A stretch of DNA of 64,000 bases from an uncultured Erythrobacter sp. (GTDB taxonomy: Bacteria; Pseudomonadota; Alphaproteobacteria; Sphingomonadales; Sphingomonadaceae): positions 1 to 64,000 of the forward strand of contig CALBWA010000031.1 in the NCBI GenBank assembly GCA_937969505.1. The letters run 5' to 3'. The notes under the pieces were generated by a model. That model was not told where the DNA came from and did not search any database. It saw nothing but the letters and a program-made list of their open reading frames with translations. The number at the start of each line of letters is the position of its first letter. Position 1 is the first letter of the stretch. Of this stretch, positions 19,467-28,991 are shown piece by piece. A program made the position numbers and the translations under genes.

Positions 19467-19895
19467 TTAGCCGAATATGACAAAACCAAATCCTAAGAGA
19501 ACGACCGCAACAAGCAAGACGGCAGAATAGCCATAAACCGGGGTTGTATCCAACAGCTCGGGCGCTCGCCAATCTACATAAGTCGGTTGTGGAGCCTTGC
19601 GGATATAGGACGAAAAGACGCCCTTCGCACTATCCATGTCTAAGGCATTTGTGCCTTCACCATCGAGCGCTCCGACAAGGATCGCTTCACGATGGCTATC
19701 AGCATTGCCATCGCGCCATTCGACGAGAAAACCGTCCTCCCGTTTTGCCGCTTGGATATAGTCCTCAGATGCGCGGGCAACGATTAGAAATTCCGCTTTG
19801 CCCAAGACAATGTCGTGCAGAAGATCAAATACTTCGCCCTCTGACGCAAATGGACGCTCTGTGATCGTATCAGTTGAAATCGTTAGGTCAGTCAC
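19467..19895 (-). CDS. Tail-anchored hypothetical protein coupled to mccB
   Basis: A 142-residue acidic protein with a C-terminal membrane segment of about 20 residues ([20 protein letters not shown]) and no N-terminal signal, so a tail-anchored topology with a cytoplasmic N-terminal domain is likely. The N-terminal 100 residues form a mixed alpha/beta domain of unknown type ([20 protein letters not shown], then FLVEWRDG). The start is a GTG at 19895 that overlaps the mccB stop in a GTGA junction, a sign of translational coupling. I do not recognise the family. In other genomes a biotin-carrying mccA often follows in this area; here it does not. Confidence 0.75.
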   Translation of the reverse strand: MTDLTISTDTITERPFASEGEVFDLLHDIVLGKAEFLIVARASEDYIQAAKREDGFLVEWRDGNADSHREAILVGALDGEGTNALDMDSAKGVFSSYIRKAPQPTYVDWRAPELLDTTPVYGYSAVLLVAVVLLGFGFVIFG

Positions 19896-21499
19896 ATCCT
19901 AAACACACCAAATTGCGGTCGCTCGGCAATTGGCGCTTCCAATGTCGCGGCAAAGGCAAGGCCCAGCACATCACGGGTTTGGGCCGGATCGATCACCCCG
20001 TCATCCCACAGCCGCGCGGTGGCGTAATAGGGATTGCCCTCATCCTCGTATTTCTGGCGGATCGGGGCTTTGAAGGCCTCTGCTTCTTCATCGGACCAAC
20101 TGCCCGCATCGCGGTGCACCGTTGCCAGCACGCTTGCCGCCTGTTCGCCGCCCATCACAGAAATGCGGGCATTGGGCCAGGTGAACAGGAAACGCGGAGA
20201 ATAGGCTCGCCCGCACATGCCGTAATTGCCTGCGCCGAAGCTGCCGCCGATCACCACCGTAACCTTGGGTACCGTGGCGGTCGCAACAGCCGTCACCAGC
20301 TTCGCGCCGTGCTTTGCGATCCCTTCAGCCTCATACTTTCCGCCGACCATAAAGCCCGAGATATTCTGCAAGAACAGCAACGGAATCCGGCGTTGTTGCG
20401 CCAGTTCGATGAAGTGCGCGCCCTTTTGCGCGCTTTCGCTGAAAAGGACCCCCGCATTGGCCAGAATCGCCACCGGCATGCCCCAGATATGCGCAAAGCC
20501 GCACACAAGGGTGGAGCCATATTGCGCCTTGAACTCGTGAAACTCGCTGCCATCAACCAGCCGCGCGATCACTTCCTTGACGTCATAAGGCGCGCGGACA
20601 TCGTCAGGGATGATGGCGTAGAGATCATCCGCATCGAACTTGGGCGGACGCGGGTCTTTCAGCGCCACATCGCTCGCCGCGCCTGTGTTCTCTCCCAGAT
20701 GGCTGACGATATCGCGCACGATGGTGAGCGCATGCTCGTCATTCTCGGCAAGGTGATCGACCACGCCCGATTTCTTGGCGTGCAGATCGCCTCCGCCCAG
20801 ATCCTCGGCGGTAATTTCCTCCCCCGTCGCGGCTTTCACCAGTGGAGGTCCGGCAAGGAAGATCGTGCCCTGATTGCGGACAATCACCGTCTCGTCCGAC
20901 ATCGCAGGGACATATGCGCCGCCCGCCGTGCAACTGCCCATGACACAGGCGATTTGCGGGATGCCTTGGGCCGACATATTCGCTTGGTTGAAGAAGATGC
21001 GGCCAAAGTGATCGCGGTCAGGGAATACCTCTGCCTGATGCGGCAGGTTCGCTCCGCCGCTATCGACCAGATAGATGCAGGGCAGACGGTTCTCCATCGC
21101 GATTTCCTGCGCGCGCAGATGCTTCTTGACCGTCATCGGATAATAAGTGCCGCCTTTGACCGTGGCATCATTACACACGATCATCACCTGACGGCCCGAC
21201 ACCCGCCCGATCCCAGCGATCAGCGACGCGCCGTTGATGTCGCCTTCATACATGCCGTTGGCGGCAAGCTGGCCGATCTCGAGGAAGGGCGAGCCGGGAT
21301 CGAGCAGCCGCTCCACCCGCTCACGCGGCAGCAATTTGCCGCGCGACACATGGCGCTCGCGGCTACGCTCTGGCCCGCCCAGCGCGGCCTCGGCAACAGC
21401 AGAGCGCAGATCGTCGGCCAGAGTTTTGTTGTGTGCAAATCGCGCCTTCGTGTCAGGCGCTTCGCGGTCGAGCGTGGATGTGAGAACAGGTGCGGTCAT
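19892..21499 (-). CDS. mccB: Methylcrotonoyl-CoA carboxylase, carboxyltransferase subunit
   Basis: A 535-residue biotin-dependent carboxyltransferase (beta subunit) that carboxylates 3-methylcrotonyl-CoA in leucine catabolism. It has the two-lobed crotonase fold: [46 protein letters not shown], then [18 protein letters not shown] and [10 protein letters not shown] in the C-terminal lobe. GMCGRAY/GGEQA is the MCC form rather than the propionyl-CoA form. It overlaps ivd by 4 bases (ATGA). The partner biotin carboxylase subunit is not in this window. Confidence 0.93.
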   Translation of the reverse strand: MTAPVLTSTLDREAPDTKARFAHNKTLADDLRSAVAEAALGGPERSRERHVSRGKLLPRERVERLLDPGSPFLEIGQLAANGMYEGDINGASLIAGIGRVSGRQVMIVCNDATVKGGTYYPMTVKKHLRAQEIAMENRLPCIYLVDSGGANLPHQAEVFPDRDHFGRIFFNQANMSAQGIPQIACVMGSCTAGGAYVPAMSDETVIVRNQGTIFLAGPPLVKAATGEEITAEDLGGGDLHAKKSGVVDHLAENDEHALTIVRDIVSHLGENTGAASDVALKDPRPPKFDADDLYAIIPDDVRAPYDVKEVIARLVDGSEFHEFKAQYGSTLVCGFAHIWGMPVAILANAGVLFSESAQKGAHFIELAQQRRIPLLFLQNISGFMVGGKYEAEGIAKHGAKLVTAVATATVPKVTVVIGGSFGAGNYGMCGRAYSPRFLFTWPNARISVMGGEQAASVLATVHRDAGSWSDEEAEAFKAPIRQKYEDEGNPYYATARLWDDGVIDPAQTRDVLGLAFAATLEAPIAERPQFGVFRM

Positions 21500-22662
21500 C
21501 CCGCCGCTCCAATCAGCTCGCGCCCGATCAACATCCGCCTGATTTCGTTCGTGCCCGCGCCGATGTCGAGCAGCTTGGCATCGCGCATGTAGCGTTCGAC
21601 CGGCCAGTCGAGCGTGTAGCCCGCGCCGCCCAGTGCTTGGACGCTCTCGGCAGCAACGCGAAACGCGTTTTCCGATGACAGCAGGATCACGCCCGCAGCA
21701 TCAAAGCGTGTCGTGTTGCCCGCATCACACGCCTTCGCGACGGCGTAAGTATAAGCGCGCGCGGATTGCAGCGCGACATACATATCTGCGACCTTGGCTT
21801 GCATCAGCTGGAAACTGCCGATGGGTTTGCCGAACTGCTTGCGCTCGCGCAGATAGGGAATGACCGTGTCCAGACACGCCTGCATAATGCCCAGCTGCAA
21901 TCCGGCCAGCACCACGCGCTCGTAATCCAGCCCGCTCATCAACACGCCCACGCCGCCGTTCAGCGGCCCCATGATCCGGTCTTCAGGAATGTGGCAATCG
22001 TCAAACACCAGCTCTGCCGTGGGCGAGCCGCGCATGCCGACCTTTTCGATCTTCTGACCGATGGAGAAGCCTTCATCGCCCTTTTCGATCAGAAAGGCGG
22101 TGATCCCGCGCGATCCCGCCTGCCCGTCGGTCTTGGCATAGACCACCAGCGTGTCAGCCTCGGGCGCATTGGTGATCCAGAATTTCGTACCATTCAGGAC
22201 ATAACCACCCTGAACTGCTTCGGCCTTCAGCTTCATCGAGACTACATCCGAGCCAGCACCGGCCTCGCTCATCGCCAGCGATCCGACATGCTCGCCCGAA
22301 ATCAATCCGGGCAAATATTTCGCCTTCTGATCATCATTGCCCCAGCGGCGGATCTGGTTGAGGCACAGATTCGAATGCGCGCCGTATGACAGGCCGAGCG
22401 AGGCGCTGGCCCGGCTGATTTCTTCCACCGCGATCACATGTTCCAGATAGCCAAGGCCCAGCCCCCCGTCTTTTTCTTCCACGGTGATGCCGTGCAGACC
22501 CAGCGCGCCCATGGGCTGCCACAATTCGCGCGGGAACCAGTCTTCCCGGTCAATCTTGTCGGCCAGCGGCATGATCTGCTCGTCGGCAAACCGGCCAACG
22601 CTGTCGCGGATCATTTCGGCGGCTTCGCCAAGCTGGAAATCGAAATCGGGGGTGGCGCGCAT
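21496..22662 (-). CDS. ivd: Isovaleryl-CoA dehydrogenase
   Basis: A 388-residue acyl-CoA dehydrogenase oxidising isovaleryl-CoA to 3-methylcrotonyl-CoA with FAD in leucine breakdown. Marks are [31 protein letters not shown] with the SYGAH form seen in [23 protein letters not shown] and [35 protein letters not shown]. Glu in the GLSYGAHSN region's partner segment is typical of IVD rather than short-chain enzymes. A GGGAGA ribosome-binding site precedes the ATG. It heads an operon with mccB and the tail-anchored protein gene. Confidence 0.93.
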   Translation of the reverse strand: MRATPDFDFQLGEAAEMIRDSVGRFADEQIMPLADKIDREDWFPRELWQPMGALGLHGITVEEKDGGLGLGYLEHVIAVEEISRASASLGLSYGAHSNLCLNQIRRWGNDDQKAKYLPGLISGEHVGSLAMSEAGAGSDVVSMKLKAEAVQGGYVLNGTKFWITNAPEADTLVVYAKTDGQAGSRGITAFLIEKGDEGFSIGQKIEKVGMRGSPTAELVFDDCHIPEDRIMGPLNGGVGVLMSGLDYERVVLAGLQLGIMQACLDTVIPYLRERKQFGKPIGSFQLMQAKVADMYVALQSARAYTYAVAKACDAGNTTRFDAAGVILLSSENAFRVAAESVQALGGAGYTLDWPVERYMRDAKLLDIGAGTNEIRRMLIGRELIGAAG

Positions 22663-22864
22663 TGTTTCTCCCTTGCGGCGTGGCCGTGCGGCACCTCGCC
22701 TTACCTTGCTGGTTGGGCTGGCTCATAACAGGGCGCAGGGCAAGAGCAAACCGGTTGCAGGTGAAACCTCTGGTAGGTCGAGGACCCCGGCGGCCCGGCA
22801 CAGAGCCTTGAAGTTTGTACAAATCTCCCGGGAGGCTATAGGGTCGCCAACGAGGATTTACGGC

Positions 22865-24373
22865 GTGCATTCTAACGATCTTACATTATGGCCGACGGGC
22901 AAAGCGCCAGCGGCTGATTTTTGCGCCGAGGATCAGCGCCTGAACATCATGGCCAGCTTTGGCATGGACGCGCTGGAAGGCGATCCCGAACTTGCTGCAA
23001 TCGCAAGGTTCGCAGCGCAATTGTGCAATGTGCCGATTGCGCTGGTGAGCCTGGTCGAGGAAGAAAGACAGCGGTTCCTGGTCCGCGAGGGGACGCAGGA
23101 AACACAGACTCCGCGTTCGACCAGCTTTTGCGCAAAAGCTATGCTGGGCAGCGATGTTCTGGTGGTGCCCGACGCACTGGATGATCCCGCATTCCGTGAT
23201 TACGATCTGGTTCACAATCCCCCGTATCTGCGGTTTTATGCAGGTGCTCCGCTAATTTCGGCTGAAGGCGCACCGCTGGGGGCCTTGTGCCTGATTGATC
23301 CCGAACCTCGTGCAGAGGGACTGAGCGCGTTTCAACAAGACGGACTGCGCGTGCTGGCCCAGGCCGTGATGCGCCGCCTTTACGCGCACCGTCAGCAAAT
23401 CGAAGCGGAAGCAACGATTGCCCGTACCGAGCTTCAGTTCAGGATTCTGGCCGATTCCATTCCCGACATTGCCTGGTCAGCCACTGCGGGGCCAAAATTC
23501 GACTATTTTAATGCGCGCTTCACCGAAGTGACAGGTGCCCCTGTGCCGTCGGCTGCGGACGATTGGCGCGCGGTTATCCATCCTGATGATTATGACGCAT
23601 CACTGAAAAAGCTGGAGCAGGCCTTCGCTACCGAAACCCAGTTCGAGGATGAGTGGCGGTTAAGGCTGGCCGATGGCACATATCGATGGGTCATTTCGCG
23701 GGCGATACCTGCCCGTCATGATTCTGGACCCACCCGTTGGTTCGGTACGCTGACCGATATCGATGATGGCCGCAGATTGTCCGAAGATCGCGAATTGCTG
23801 GCAGGCGAACTCGCGCACCGGATCAAGAATATCTTTGCTGTGATTTCTGGCCTGATCAGTTTGCGCGCGCGCGGAGACGAAAAATTGCTGAAGTTTGGCG
23901 ACGAGCTCAATGCGACCATTCAGTCCCTGAGCAGAGCACAAGGCTTTATTGATCCATTGAGCGGTGATGGGGCTGAATTGCTCGGCCTGCTGAATTCTCT
24001 GATGGCACCCTATGCCACCGGTCACGAAGCCTTGGTTACTGTCAGCGGGGACGCGGTCAGCTTTGGGGCGAAATCTGCCACGCCGCTGGCACTGGTGTTT
24101 CACGAACTGGCGACCAATGCTGCAAAATATGGTGCCCTGTCTCAGGAGGGCGGCCGGGTCGACATAACGGTGGGCAAGATTGGCGATGCGGTGCAGATAG
24201 ATTGGCGCGAAAGCAGTGGACCCGAAGTCAACGCCCCGCAGAGCGAAGGGTTTGGATCGCGGTTGATTACGCGATCTGTGACAAACCAGATGAGTGGAAA
24301 GATTGAACGAAACTGGTTGCCGCAGGGTCTGCACACCAGGATCATCATACCGCGCGAACAGCTCGCAAGCTGA
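22865..24373 (+). CDS. GAF-PAS HWE-type sensor histidine kinase
   Basis: About 502 residues: GAF domain at about 30-170, PAS domain with its PAC tail at about 185-305, then an HWE/HisKA_2 kinase core. The phosphorylatable His lies in GELAHRIKNIFAVI, the N-box in FHELATNAAKYGAL, and the defining WRE motif in IDWRESSGP. GFGSRLI is the G-box. No membrane segment is present, so it is cytoplasmic. The GTG at 22865 has an AGGA box 9 bases upstream; the open frame to 22484 overlaps the ivd promoter and is not family-like. HWE kinases often feed stress or light responses in Alphaproteobacteria. No response regulator is adjacent. Confidence 0.88.
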   Translation: MHSNDLTLWPTGKAPAADFCAEDQRLNIMASFGMDALEGDPELAAIARFAAQLCNVPIALVSLVEEERQRFLVREGTQETQTPRSTSFCAKAMLGSDVLVVPDALDDPAFRDYDLVHNPPYLRFYAGAPLISAEGAPLGALCLIDPEPRAEGLSAFQQDGLRVLAQAVMRRLYAHRQQIEAEATIARTELQFRILADSIPDIAWSATAGPKFDYFNARFTEVTGAPVPSAADDWRAVIHPDDYDASLKKLEQAFATETQFEDEWRLRLADGTYRWVISRAIPARHDSGPTRWFGTLTDIDDGRRLSEDRELLAGELAHRIKNIFAVISGLISLRARGDEKLLKFGDELNATIQSLSRAQGFIDPLSGDGAELLGLLNSLMAPYATGHEALVTVSGDAVSFGAKSATPLALVFHELATNAAKYGALSQEGGRVDITVGKIGDAVQIDWRESSGPEVNAPQSEGFGSRLITRSVTNQMSGKIERNWLPQGLHTRIIIPREQLAS

Positions 24374-24493
24374 GCTGCGCCTGAGACGTGCCGGGTTGCA
24401 GTACACTTGGCTCGGGCCGCCATTGGCCCTAGTAACAGGGCCGGCCGCCCACAAAGCGGGCAAGCCTGGGTGACGGGGATTGGGAAAAGACAC

Positions 24494-24997
24494 ATGCTGA
24501 CTAAACCACTGATCCATGTGTGCAGCGCTGCGATGCTGATCGCCTGCACGGCCTGCAACTCGCCCCAGCCAGGCAACAACCCCGATTTTTCCGAGACTGC
24601 ATCAGGCGGCCAGCCCAGTGATACGTTGGCCGATGATGGTGCAAGTACGCCTGGCACAGCGACTGAGGCAGGGGCTGCACAGGGGCAAAGCGGTCCCTTG
24701 CTCGATATGACGGGCACAGGATGGCGGGTCACTGGCGAAGACGGCTCGATCTACACCAGTTTCCTCGATCCGGACGGAAACTATCGTGATTTTCGAAATG
24801 GCACTCTGTGGCAGACCGGAACATGGGAACGCCGCGGCGATGGCCGGTTGTGCTTCACGCCTGATGATGAAGACCGCGTGGGCGAATGCTGGACCAATGA
24901 TCCGCCGATCGATGACGGTACGATGCTCACTACCAATGATGCCGGCCGCACGATAGAATTGCTCCGCGTAACCTATATTCCCGCCGAAGAGGCCTGA
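24494..24997 (+). CDS. Putative lipoprotein, unknown function
   Basis: A 167-residue protein with a signal peptide and a probable lipobox at the start (MLIACTACN), then a Gly/Ser/Asp-rich linker of about 40 residues and a compact domain with TGTGWRVTGEDGSIYTSF, LWQTGTWERRGDGRLCF and VGECWTNDPP. The pattern is a small beta-rich domain seen in sphingomonad lipoproteins with no named function. The ATG at 24494 follows a weak purine-rich site. It is followed closely by the osmoprotectant ABC genes, but co-transcription is uncertain. Confidence 0.7.
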   Translation: MLTKPLIHVCSAAMLIACTACNSPQPGNNPDFSETASGGQPSDTLADDGASTPGTATEAGAAQGQSGPLLDMTGTGWRVTGEDGSIYTSFLDPDGNYRDFRNGTLWQTGTWERRGDGRLCFTPDDEDRVGECWTNDPPIDDGTMLTTNDAGRTIELLRVTYIPAEEA

Positions 24998-25001
24998 TCC
25001 G

Positions 25002-25838
25002 ATCTCGCAACCACCGCTGATCGAATTTTGTAAAGTTGCGCGTCATTACGGTGATGTTGTGGCCGTTGGCGGAGTCGATACAACCATCGATCAAGGAAGC
25101 TTTGTTGCATTGGTCGGGGCATCAGGGTCGGGCAAATCAACGCTGCTCAAGATGGTCAACGCGCTGGAACAACCCAGCAGCGGATCGGTGATGTTCGGAG
25201 GTGAAGATGTCACCACCCTGCCCCCGCCCGCACTGCGCCGCCGGATCGGCTATGTCTTTCAGGGTATAGGCCTGTTCCCGCACATGCCGGTGGGCGAAAA
25301 TATCGCGATCGGCCCGCGATTGGGCGGAGAGCGGCTGACACTGGATCGCATCGCCGAATTGCTTGAACTGGTCGAGCTGGACAGCGATATGGCTAGCCGC
25401 CTGCCTGACGAACTGTCAGGCGGCCAACGCCAGCGGGTAGGCGTGGCGCGCGCCTTGGCCAATGATCCGAGATTGCTGTTGATGGACGAACCTTTCGGAG
25501 CGCTTGATCCGATCACCCGCGATGCACTGGGCAATACCGTCCGGGCACTGCACGACCGGCTCGGCCTGACCACCGTAATGGTGACCCATGACATGGCCGA
25601 GGCGCTGTTGCTGGCCGACCGCGTCATGGTGATGGATGCCGGACAGATCGTTGCCGATGAAGCGCCGCGCGCGCTGCTGGCTGGCGCCGGCGGTCCCATT
25701 GCGCAGGGGCTGGTGGCGGTGCCGCGCGATCAGGCAGAACGTCTGGCTGCGCTGGAAAAGGGGGCAGACCCCGCTCTCTTGCCGCCCGAAGAGACAAGCC
25801 GGGATGATGCAGTCCAAACGCGAGACGAGGCGAGATGA
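25002..25838 (+). CDS. Osmoprotectant ABC transporter ATPase (OpuCA-like)
   Basis: ATP-binding subunit for glycine betaine/choline-type uptake. Motifs: Walker A GASGSGKST, Q-loop YVFQGIGLFPHM, signature LSGGQRQRVGVARAL, Walker B LLLMDEPFGALDP, H-loop MVTHDM. The first canonical start is GTG at 25059 but that would remove the N-terminal strand and the A-loop tyrosine (IEFCKVARHYG). The frame is open upstream with no ATG, GTG or TTG until a stop at 24969. A GAAGAGG site lies 9 bases before ATC at 25002, so I place the start there as a non-canonical initiation. The stop overlaps the next gene by 4 bases. Confidence 0.85.
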   Translation: MSQPPLIEFCKVARHYGDVVAVGGVDTTIDQGSFVALVGASGSGKSTLLKMVNALEQPSSGSVMFGGEDVTTLPPPALRRRIGYVFQGIGLFPHMPVGENIAIGPRLGGERLTLDRIAELLELVELDSDMASRLPDELSGGQRQRVGVARALANDPRLLLMDEPFGALDPITRDALGNTVRALHDRLGLTTVMVTHDMAEALLLADRVMVMDAGQIVADEAPRALLAGAGGPIAQGLVAVPRDQAERLAALEKGADPALLPPEETSRDDAVQTRDEAR

Positions 25839-27373
25839 GCGGCTTTGAAACCGCCTTGTGGAACTTGGGGCCGCAGCTTGCCGCCCACGTTCTGCTGGCT
25901 GCTTCTGCCATTGCCCTTGGCATTGCCGTGGCGCTGCCTGTTGCCGTCTGGGCGAGCCGTTCATCAACAGTTGCGCGCATTGCGCTGGGCTTTGCGAGCC
26001 TGGTACAGACCATTCCGGCGCTGGCTCTGCTGGCGCTATTCTTTCCGATATTGTTATCGCTGAGAGCCGTGTTCGGCGAAGGCCTGCCAACGCTCGGGTT
26101 TCTGCCTGCGCTGCTGGCGCTGGCGCTTTATGCTTTGCTGCCAATCCTGCGCAATGCCGTGACCGCGCAAGCCAATCTCGACCCCGGCGTGCTGGAGGCA
26201 GCAGACGGCGTCGGCATGACCAAATGGCAGAAACTGCGTCTGGTCGAGGCCCCGCTTTCCGCCCCATTCGTGATGGCCGGCATTCGCACCGCATCGGTGT
26301 GGACCATTGGCGCAGCAACATTGGCCACCACCATTGGTCAGCCGAGCCTGGGGGACCCCATTTTTGCCGGTTTGCAGACCCAGAACTGGGCTCTGGTGCT
26401 GGCGGGATGTGTGGCATCGGCAGGGTTGGCTTTGGTGGCCGATGCATTGCTCGGCCTGATCGAGCGCGGCCTTGCCAAGCGCTCACCCGCGCTTTGGCTG
26501 GGCGGCCTTGCAGTGGTCACCCTTGGCATTGGCGCGGCACTGTGGATGCAATTTGCCGACCGCAGCGAAGACCGCGTGGTGATTGGCGCCAAACAATTTT
26601 CCGAGCAATATATTCTTGCCCGACTGATCGGCGGACAACTGGAGCGCAACGGGATCGCAGTGGAGTACCGGGACGGGTTGGGGTCTGCGGTGGGCTATAG
26701 CGCCGTGACCAGCGGCGACATCGACATTCTGGTCGACTACACCGGCACTGTCTGGACCAATCAGATGAAGCGGACCGACAATCCGGGTCGGGCCGAAATG
26801 CTCGACCAGATCATCGCCTGGCAGGAAGGCAATGGCGGGCCCTTCGTGGCGGGCAAGCTGGGTTTTGAAAACGCTTATGGGCTTGCCATGCGCGAAGATG
26901 CCGCTGAGGAGCGAGGCATTGTCACAATCGATGATCTGCGCACTTTTGCCCCCGACATGGCGATTGGCGGCGACCCTGAATTCTTCGAACGGCCCGAATG
27001 GCTGGCCGTGCGCGAGGCGTACAGTCTGCGCTTTGGCGAGCGGCGCAATTTCTCCGCCACCTTCATGTACAATGCCCTGCGTTCAGGCGATGCCGATGTA
27101 ATCAGCGCCTACACCTCCGACGGGCGCATTGCAGCAGACAATCTGGTGATTCTGGAGGACACGCGCGAGGCCTTCCCCGGCTATGATGCGATCATTCTGG
27201 TCAGCCCTGACCTTTACGCCGATACCCGCAAGATCGAGGCACTGGCGCCGCTGATCGGCACAATCGATGTCGAAGCAATGCGCGCGGCAAATTTGATGGT
27301 TGATCGGGACGACGACAAGCTGAGCCCGACCCAGGCCGCCAGAATTCTGGCGCGAACCATCGGGCTGGATTAA
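25835..27373 (+). CDS. Osmoprotectant ABC permease / substrate-binding fusion
   Basis: A 512-residue fusion. The N-terminal half (about 1-230) is a permease with five or six spans and the EAA-like loop LDPGVLEAADGVGMTKWQKLRLVEAP. The C-terminal half (about 245-512) is an OpuAC/OsmF-type binding domain: VVIGAKQFSEQYILARLIG, GDIDILVDYTGTVW, FENAYGLAMR, then MYNALRSGDADVISAYTSDGRI. Fusion of OpuCB-like and OpuCC-like parts tethers the receptor to the membrane. It overlaps the ATPase gene by 4 bases (ATGA). Ligands for this class are glycine betaine, choline or related compounds; the exact ligand is not readable. Confidence 0.93.
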   Translation: MSGFETALWNLGPQLAAHVLLAASAIALGIAVALPVAVWASRSSTVARIALGFASLVQTIPALALLALFFPILLSLRAVFGEGLPTLGFLPALLALALYALLPILRNAVTAQANLDPGVLEAADGVGMTKWQKLRLVEAPLSAPFVMAGIRTASVWTIGAATLATTIGQPSLGDPIFAGLQTQNWALVLAGCVASAGLALVADALLGLIERGLAKRSPALWLGGLAVVTLGIGAALWMQFADRSEDRVVIGAKQFSEQYILARLIGGQLERNGIAVEYRDGLGSAVGYSAVTSGDIDILVDYTGTVWTNQMKRTDNPGRAEMLDQIIAWQEGNGGPFVAGKLGFENAYGLAMREDAAEERGIVTIDDLRTFAPDMAIGGDPEFFERPEWLAVREAYSLRFGERRNFSATFMYNALRSGDADVISAYTSDGRIAADNLVILEDTREAFPGYDAIILVSPDLYADTRKIEALAPLIGTIDVEAMRAANLMVDRDDDKLSPTQAARILARTIGLD

Positions 27374-27380
27374 GCGCGGC

Positions 27381-27818
27381 TTAGCTCGCTTTACGCCAGA
27401 CCTGCGTCTGGCAAAACGGGCCGATGCACCCCTTCACCTCCAGCACATTGGCACCTTTGCGGCGCAGGATACTGCGATAGCTTTTGCCGGTGTTGGGATC
27501 ATAAATCCGTCCGCGCCACAGATCGCCATCCTGCTTGAAACCGGTTAGGATCGGCAGGCCGAGCAGCTTGCGAGTGCGCTTGGAAGCGTCAGGGTTATAG
27601 ATGTCGCGCTGATCGGCGCCATCAGGCGGCGTGACAAGAAACTTGGCAATGCGCCCGCAGGTACTGGCACCGCAATCGCCAATCGCAACGACAGCATCCT
27701 TGTCTTCGGTTATCCAGCGCCCGTTGATCGGGTCTGCGGCGATGGCTGGGCTGGCCAGAAAGGCTGCGGCAATAACGCCTGCCTTCGCGGTTTGCTTGAT
27801 CATTGCACGGGCCAGCAT
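27381..27818 (-). CDS. DUF2147-family periplasmic protein
   Basis: A 145-residue protein with a signal peptide (start MLARAM or the internal MIKQTAK, cleavage near SPAIAAD). The mature part shows the DUF2147 pattern: INGRWITEDKDAVVAIGDCGASTCGRI, then LPILTGFKQDGDLWRGRIYDPNTGKSYRS and VKGCIGPFCQTQVW. Four cysteines pair as CGASTCG and CIGPFC. An AAGGAG ribosome-binding site precedes the ATG. The domain is common in Proteobacteria and Bacteroidetes with no set function. It is convergent with the osmoprotectant transporter genes. Confidence 0.88.
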   Translation of the reverse strand: MLARAMIKQTAKAGVIAAAFLASPAIAADPINGRWITEDKDAVVAIGDCGASTCGRIAKFLVTPPDGADQRDIYNPDASKRTRKLLGLPILTGFKQDGDLWRGRIYDPNTGKSYRSILRRKGANVLEVKGCIGPFCQTQVWRKAS

Positions 27819-27879
27819 GGCATTCTCCTTAAGTTCTTGGATTTAATACGCGCAAAGCAGCATTCTGGTTACAGGAATT

Positions 27880-28974
27880 TTATCCCGCACCGGCGAAGCC
27901 CGCTGCTTGTGGCCATCCAGGTGCGGCAAGCCCCATCACCTTGAACAGATCGCCCATCTGGTCAGGCGCGACCAGGCGGTGATGCTGGCGCATGATGCGG
28001 GCCGCTTGGTCGGGCGAAGCCGATTGAGCGAGCGCCTGCGCCCGTGCGTCAATGCCCATCGCTTGCAGCCATGAACCTTGCCCCATCAGTCCGCACAGCT
28101 GCGCTCCGCGCTGCACCGCGACTTGCGACAGCGTTTCGAAATCCACATGCACGGTCAGATCGGCGGTTCCGGGATGGGCGAAGACATCGACTTTCTGGTG
28201 CGCCTGGATCGCCTGAAAGGTGGAGCCGGGCTGCAATTGCAAATACCCATAATCCACGATCAGCGCCGCCCCGCCTTGCGCAACCAGTCGATCTGAAATC
28301 TCGCCAGCATAAGTTGCGCTGGCCGGACTGGTTTCCACCAGCGTCCCTGCTGATGCATCGCGCAAAGCAGCAGGTACGGCGCTGTCCATCGGCCTGTCTC
28401 CGGCAACAAAGACAAAGGTATCCCCGTCCAAGCCCACCAGCCGCTCCCGCCAGCCCTGTTCGGTCGCAATCAGCTGGCGAATGGGCAGCGCATCGAAGAA
28501 TTCATTGGCCACCAGCAGGATCGGGCCGTCGTCCGGCACACTCGACAAATCGTGATGGTGCTGCACCGCGGGTAAGGCTGCTGACTGGACTGTGCGCAGC
28601 GCGGCGGACCCCTCGATCAGATGCACCTGTGGGTTTAGACCGCCTGTGGTGCTTGCTGATTGCGCCGCCTCGCCAAGGCGGGCCATGGCCCCCAGTGCAT
28701 CGCGCGCCAGCGTGCCACGACCGGGGCCAAGTTCGACATAATGGACGCACTCGGGCTGGCCTGCCCGCAACCACATGTCGGCCAGCCACAGGCCAATCAG
28801 CTCGCCGAACATCTGGCTGATTTCGGGCGCAGTGATGAAGTCACCCCTGTCGCCCAGTGGATCGCGCGCGTTGTAGTAACGCGCATTGCTTTCACCCATA
28901 TACTGGGCGAGCGAGATCGGGCCATTTGTGCGAATCAGGCGGCGAAAAACATCCGCCTGATCGGCTGGGGACAT
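27880..28974 (-). CDS. MidA-family SAM-dependent methyltransferase
   Basis: A 364-residue class I methyltransferase of the MidA/NDUFAF7 family. The mitochondrial member methylates an arginine of NDUFS2 during complex I assembly. Motifs are GPISLAQYMGESNARYYN at the start, DFITAPEISQMFGEL, the SAM loop VELGPGRGTLARD and LVANEFFDALPIRQL. The ATG at 28974 (MSPADQADVFRRL) is preferred; a GTG at 28983 is also possible. The gene starts 17 bases after the lgt stop and is likely co-transcribed with it, a pairing common in Alphaproteobacteria. Confidence 0.9.
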   Translation of the reverse strand: MSPADQADVFRRLIRTNGPISLAQYMGESNARYYNARDPLGDRGDFITAPEISQMFGELIGLWLADMWLRAGQPECVHYVELGPGRGTLARDALGAMARLGEAAQSASTTGGLNPQVHLIEGSAALRTVQSAALPAVQHHHDLSSVPDDGPILLVANEFFDALPIRQLIATEQGWRERLVGLDGDTFVFVAGDRPMDSAVPAALRDASAGTLVETSPASATYAGEISDRLVAQGGAALIVDYGYLQLQPGSTFQAIQAHQKVDVFAHPGTADLTVHVDFETLSQVAVQRGAQLCGLMGQGSWLQAMGIDARAQALAQSASPDQAARIMRQHHRLVAPDQMGDLFKVMGLAAPGWPQAAGFAGAG

Positions 28975-28991
28975 ATCGGCCACTGGAGCCG

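Noticed and set aside
19874-21592. 572-residue plus-strand open frame over mccB
   Set aside because: It is antisense to a well-conserved carboxyltransferase gene and has no recognisable domain or ribosome-binding site; GC-rich genes often give such long antisense frames.
22484-22864. Upstream extension of the HWE kinase frame
   Set aside because: It overlaps the ivd start and promoter, and the extra residues do not resemble a kinase input domain; GTG 22865 has a suitable site.
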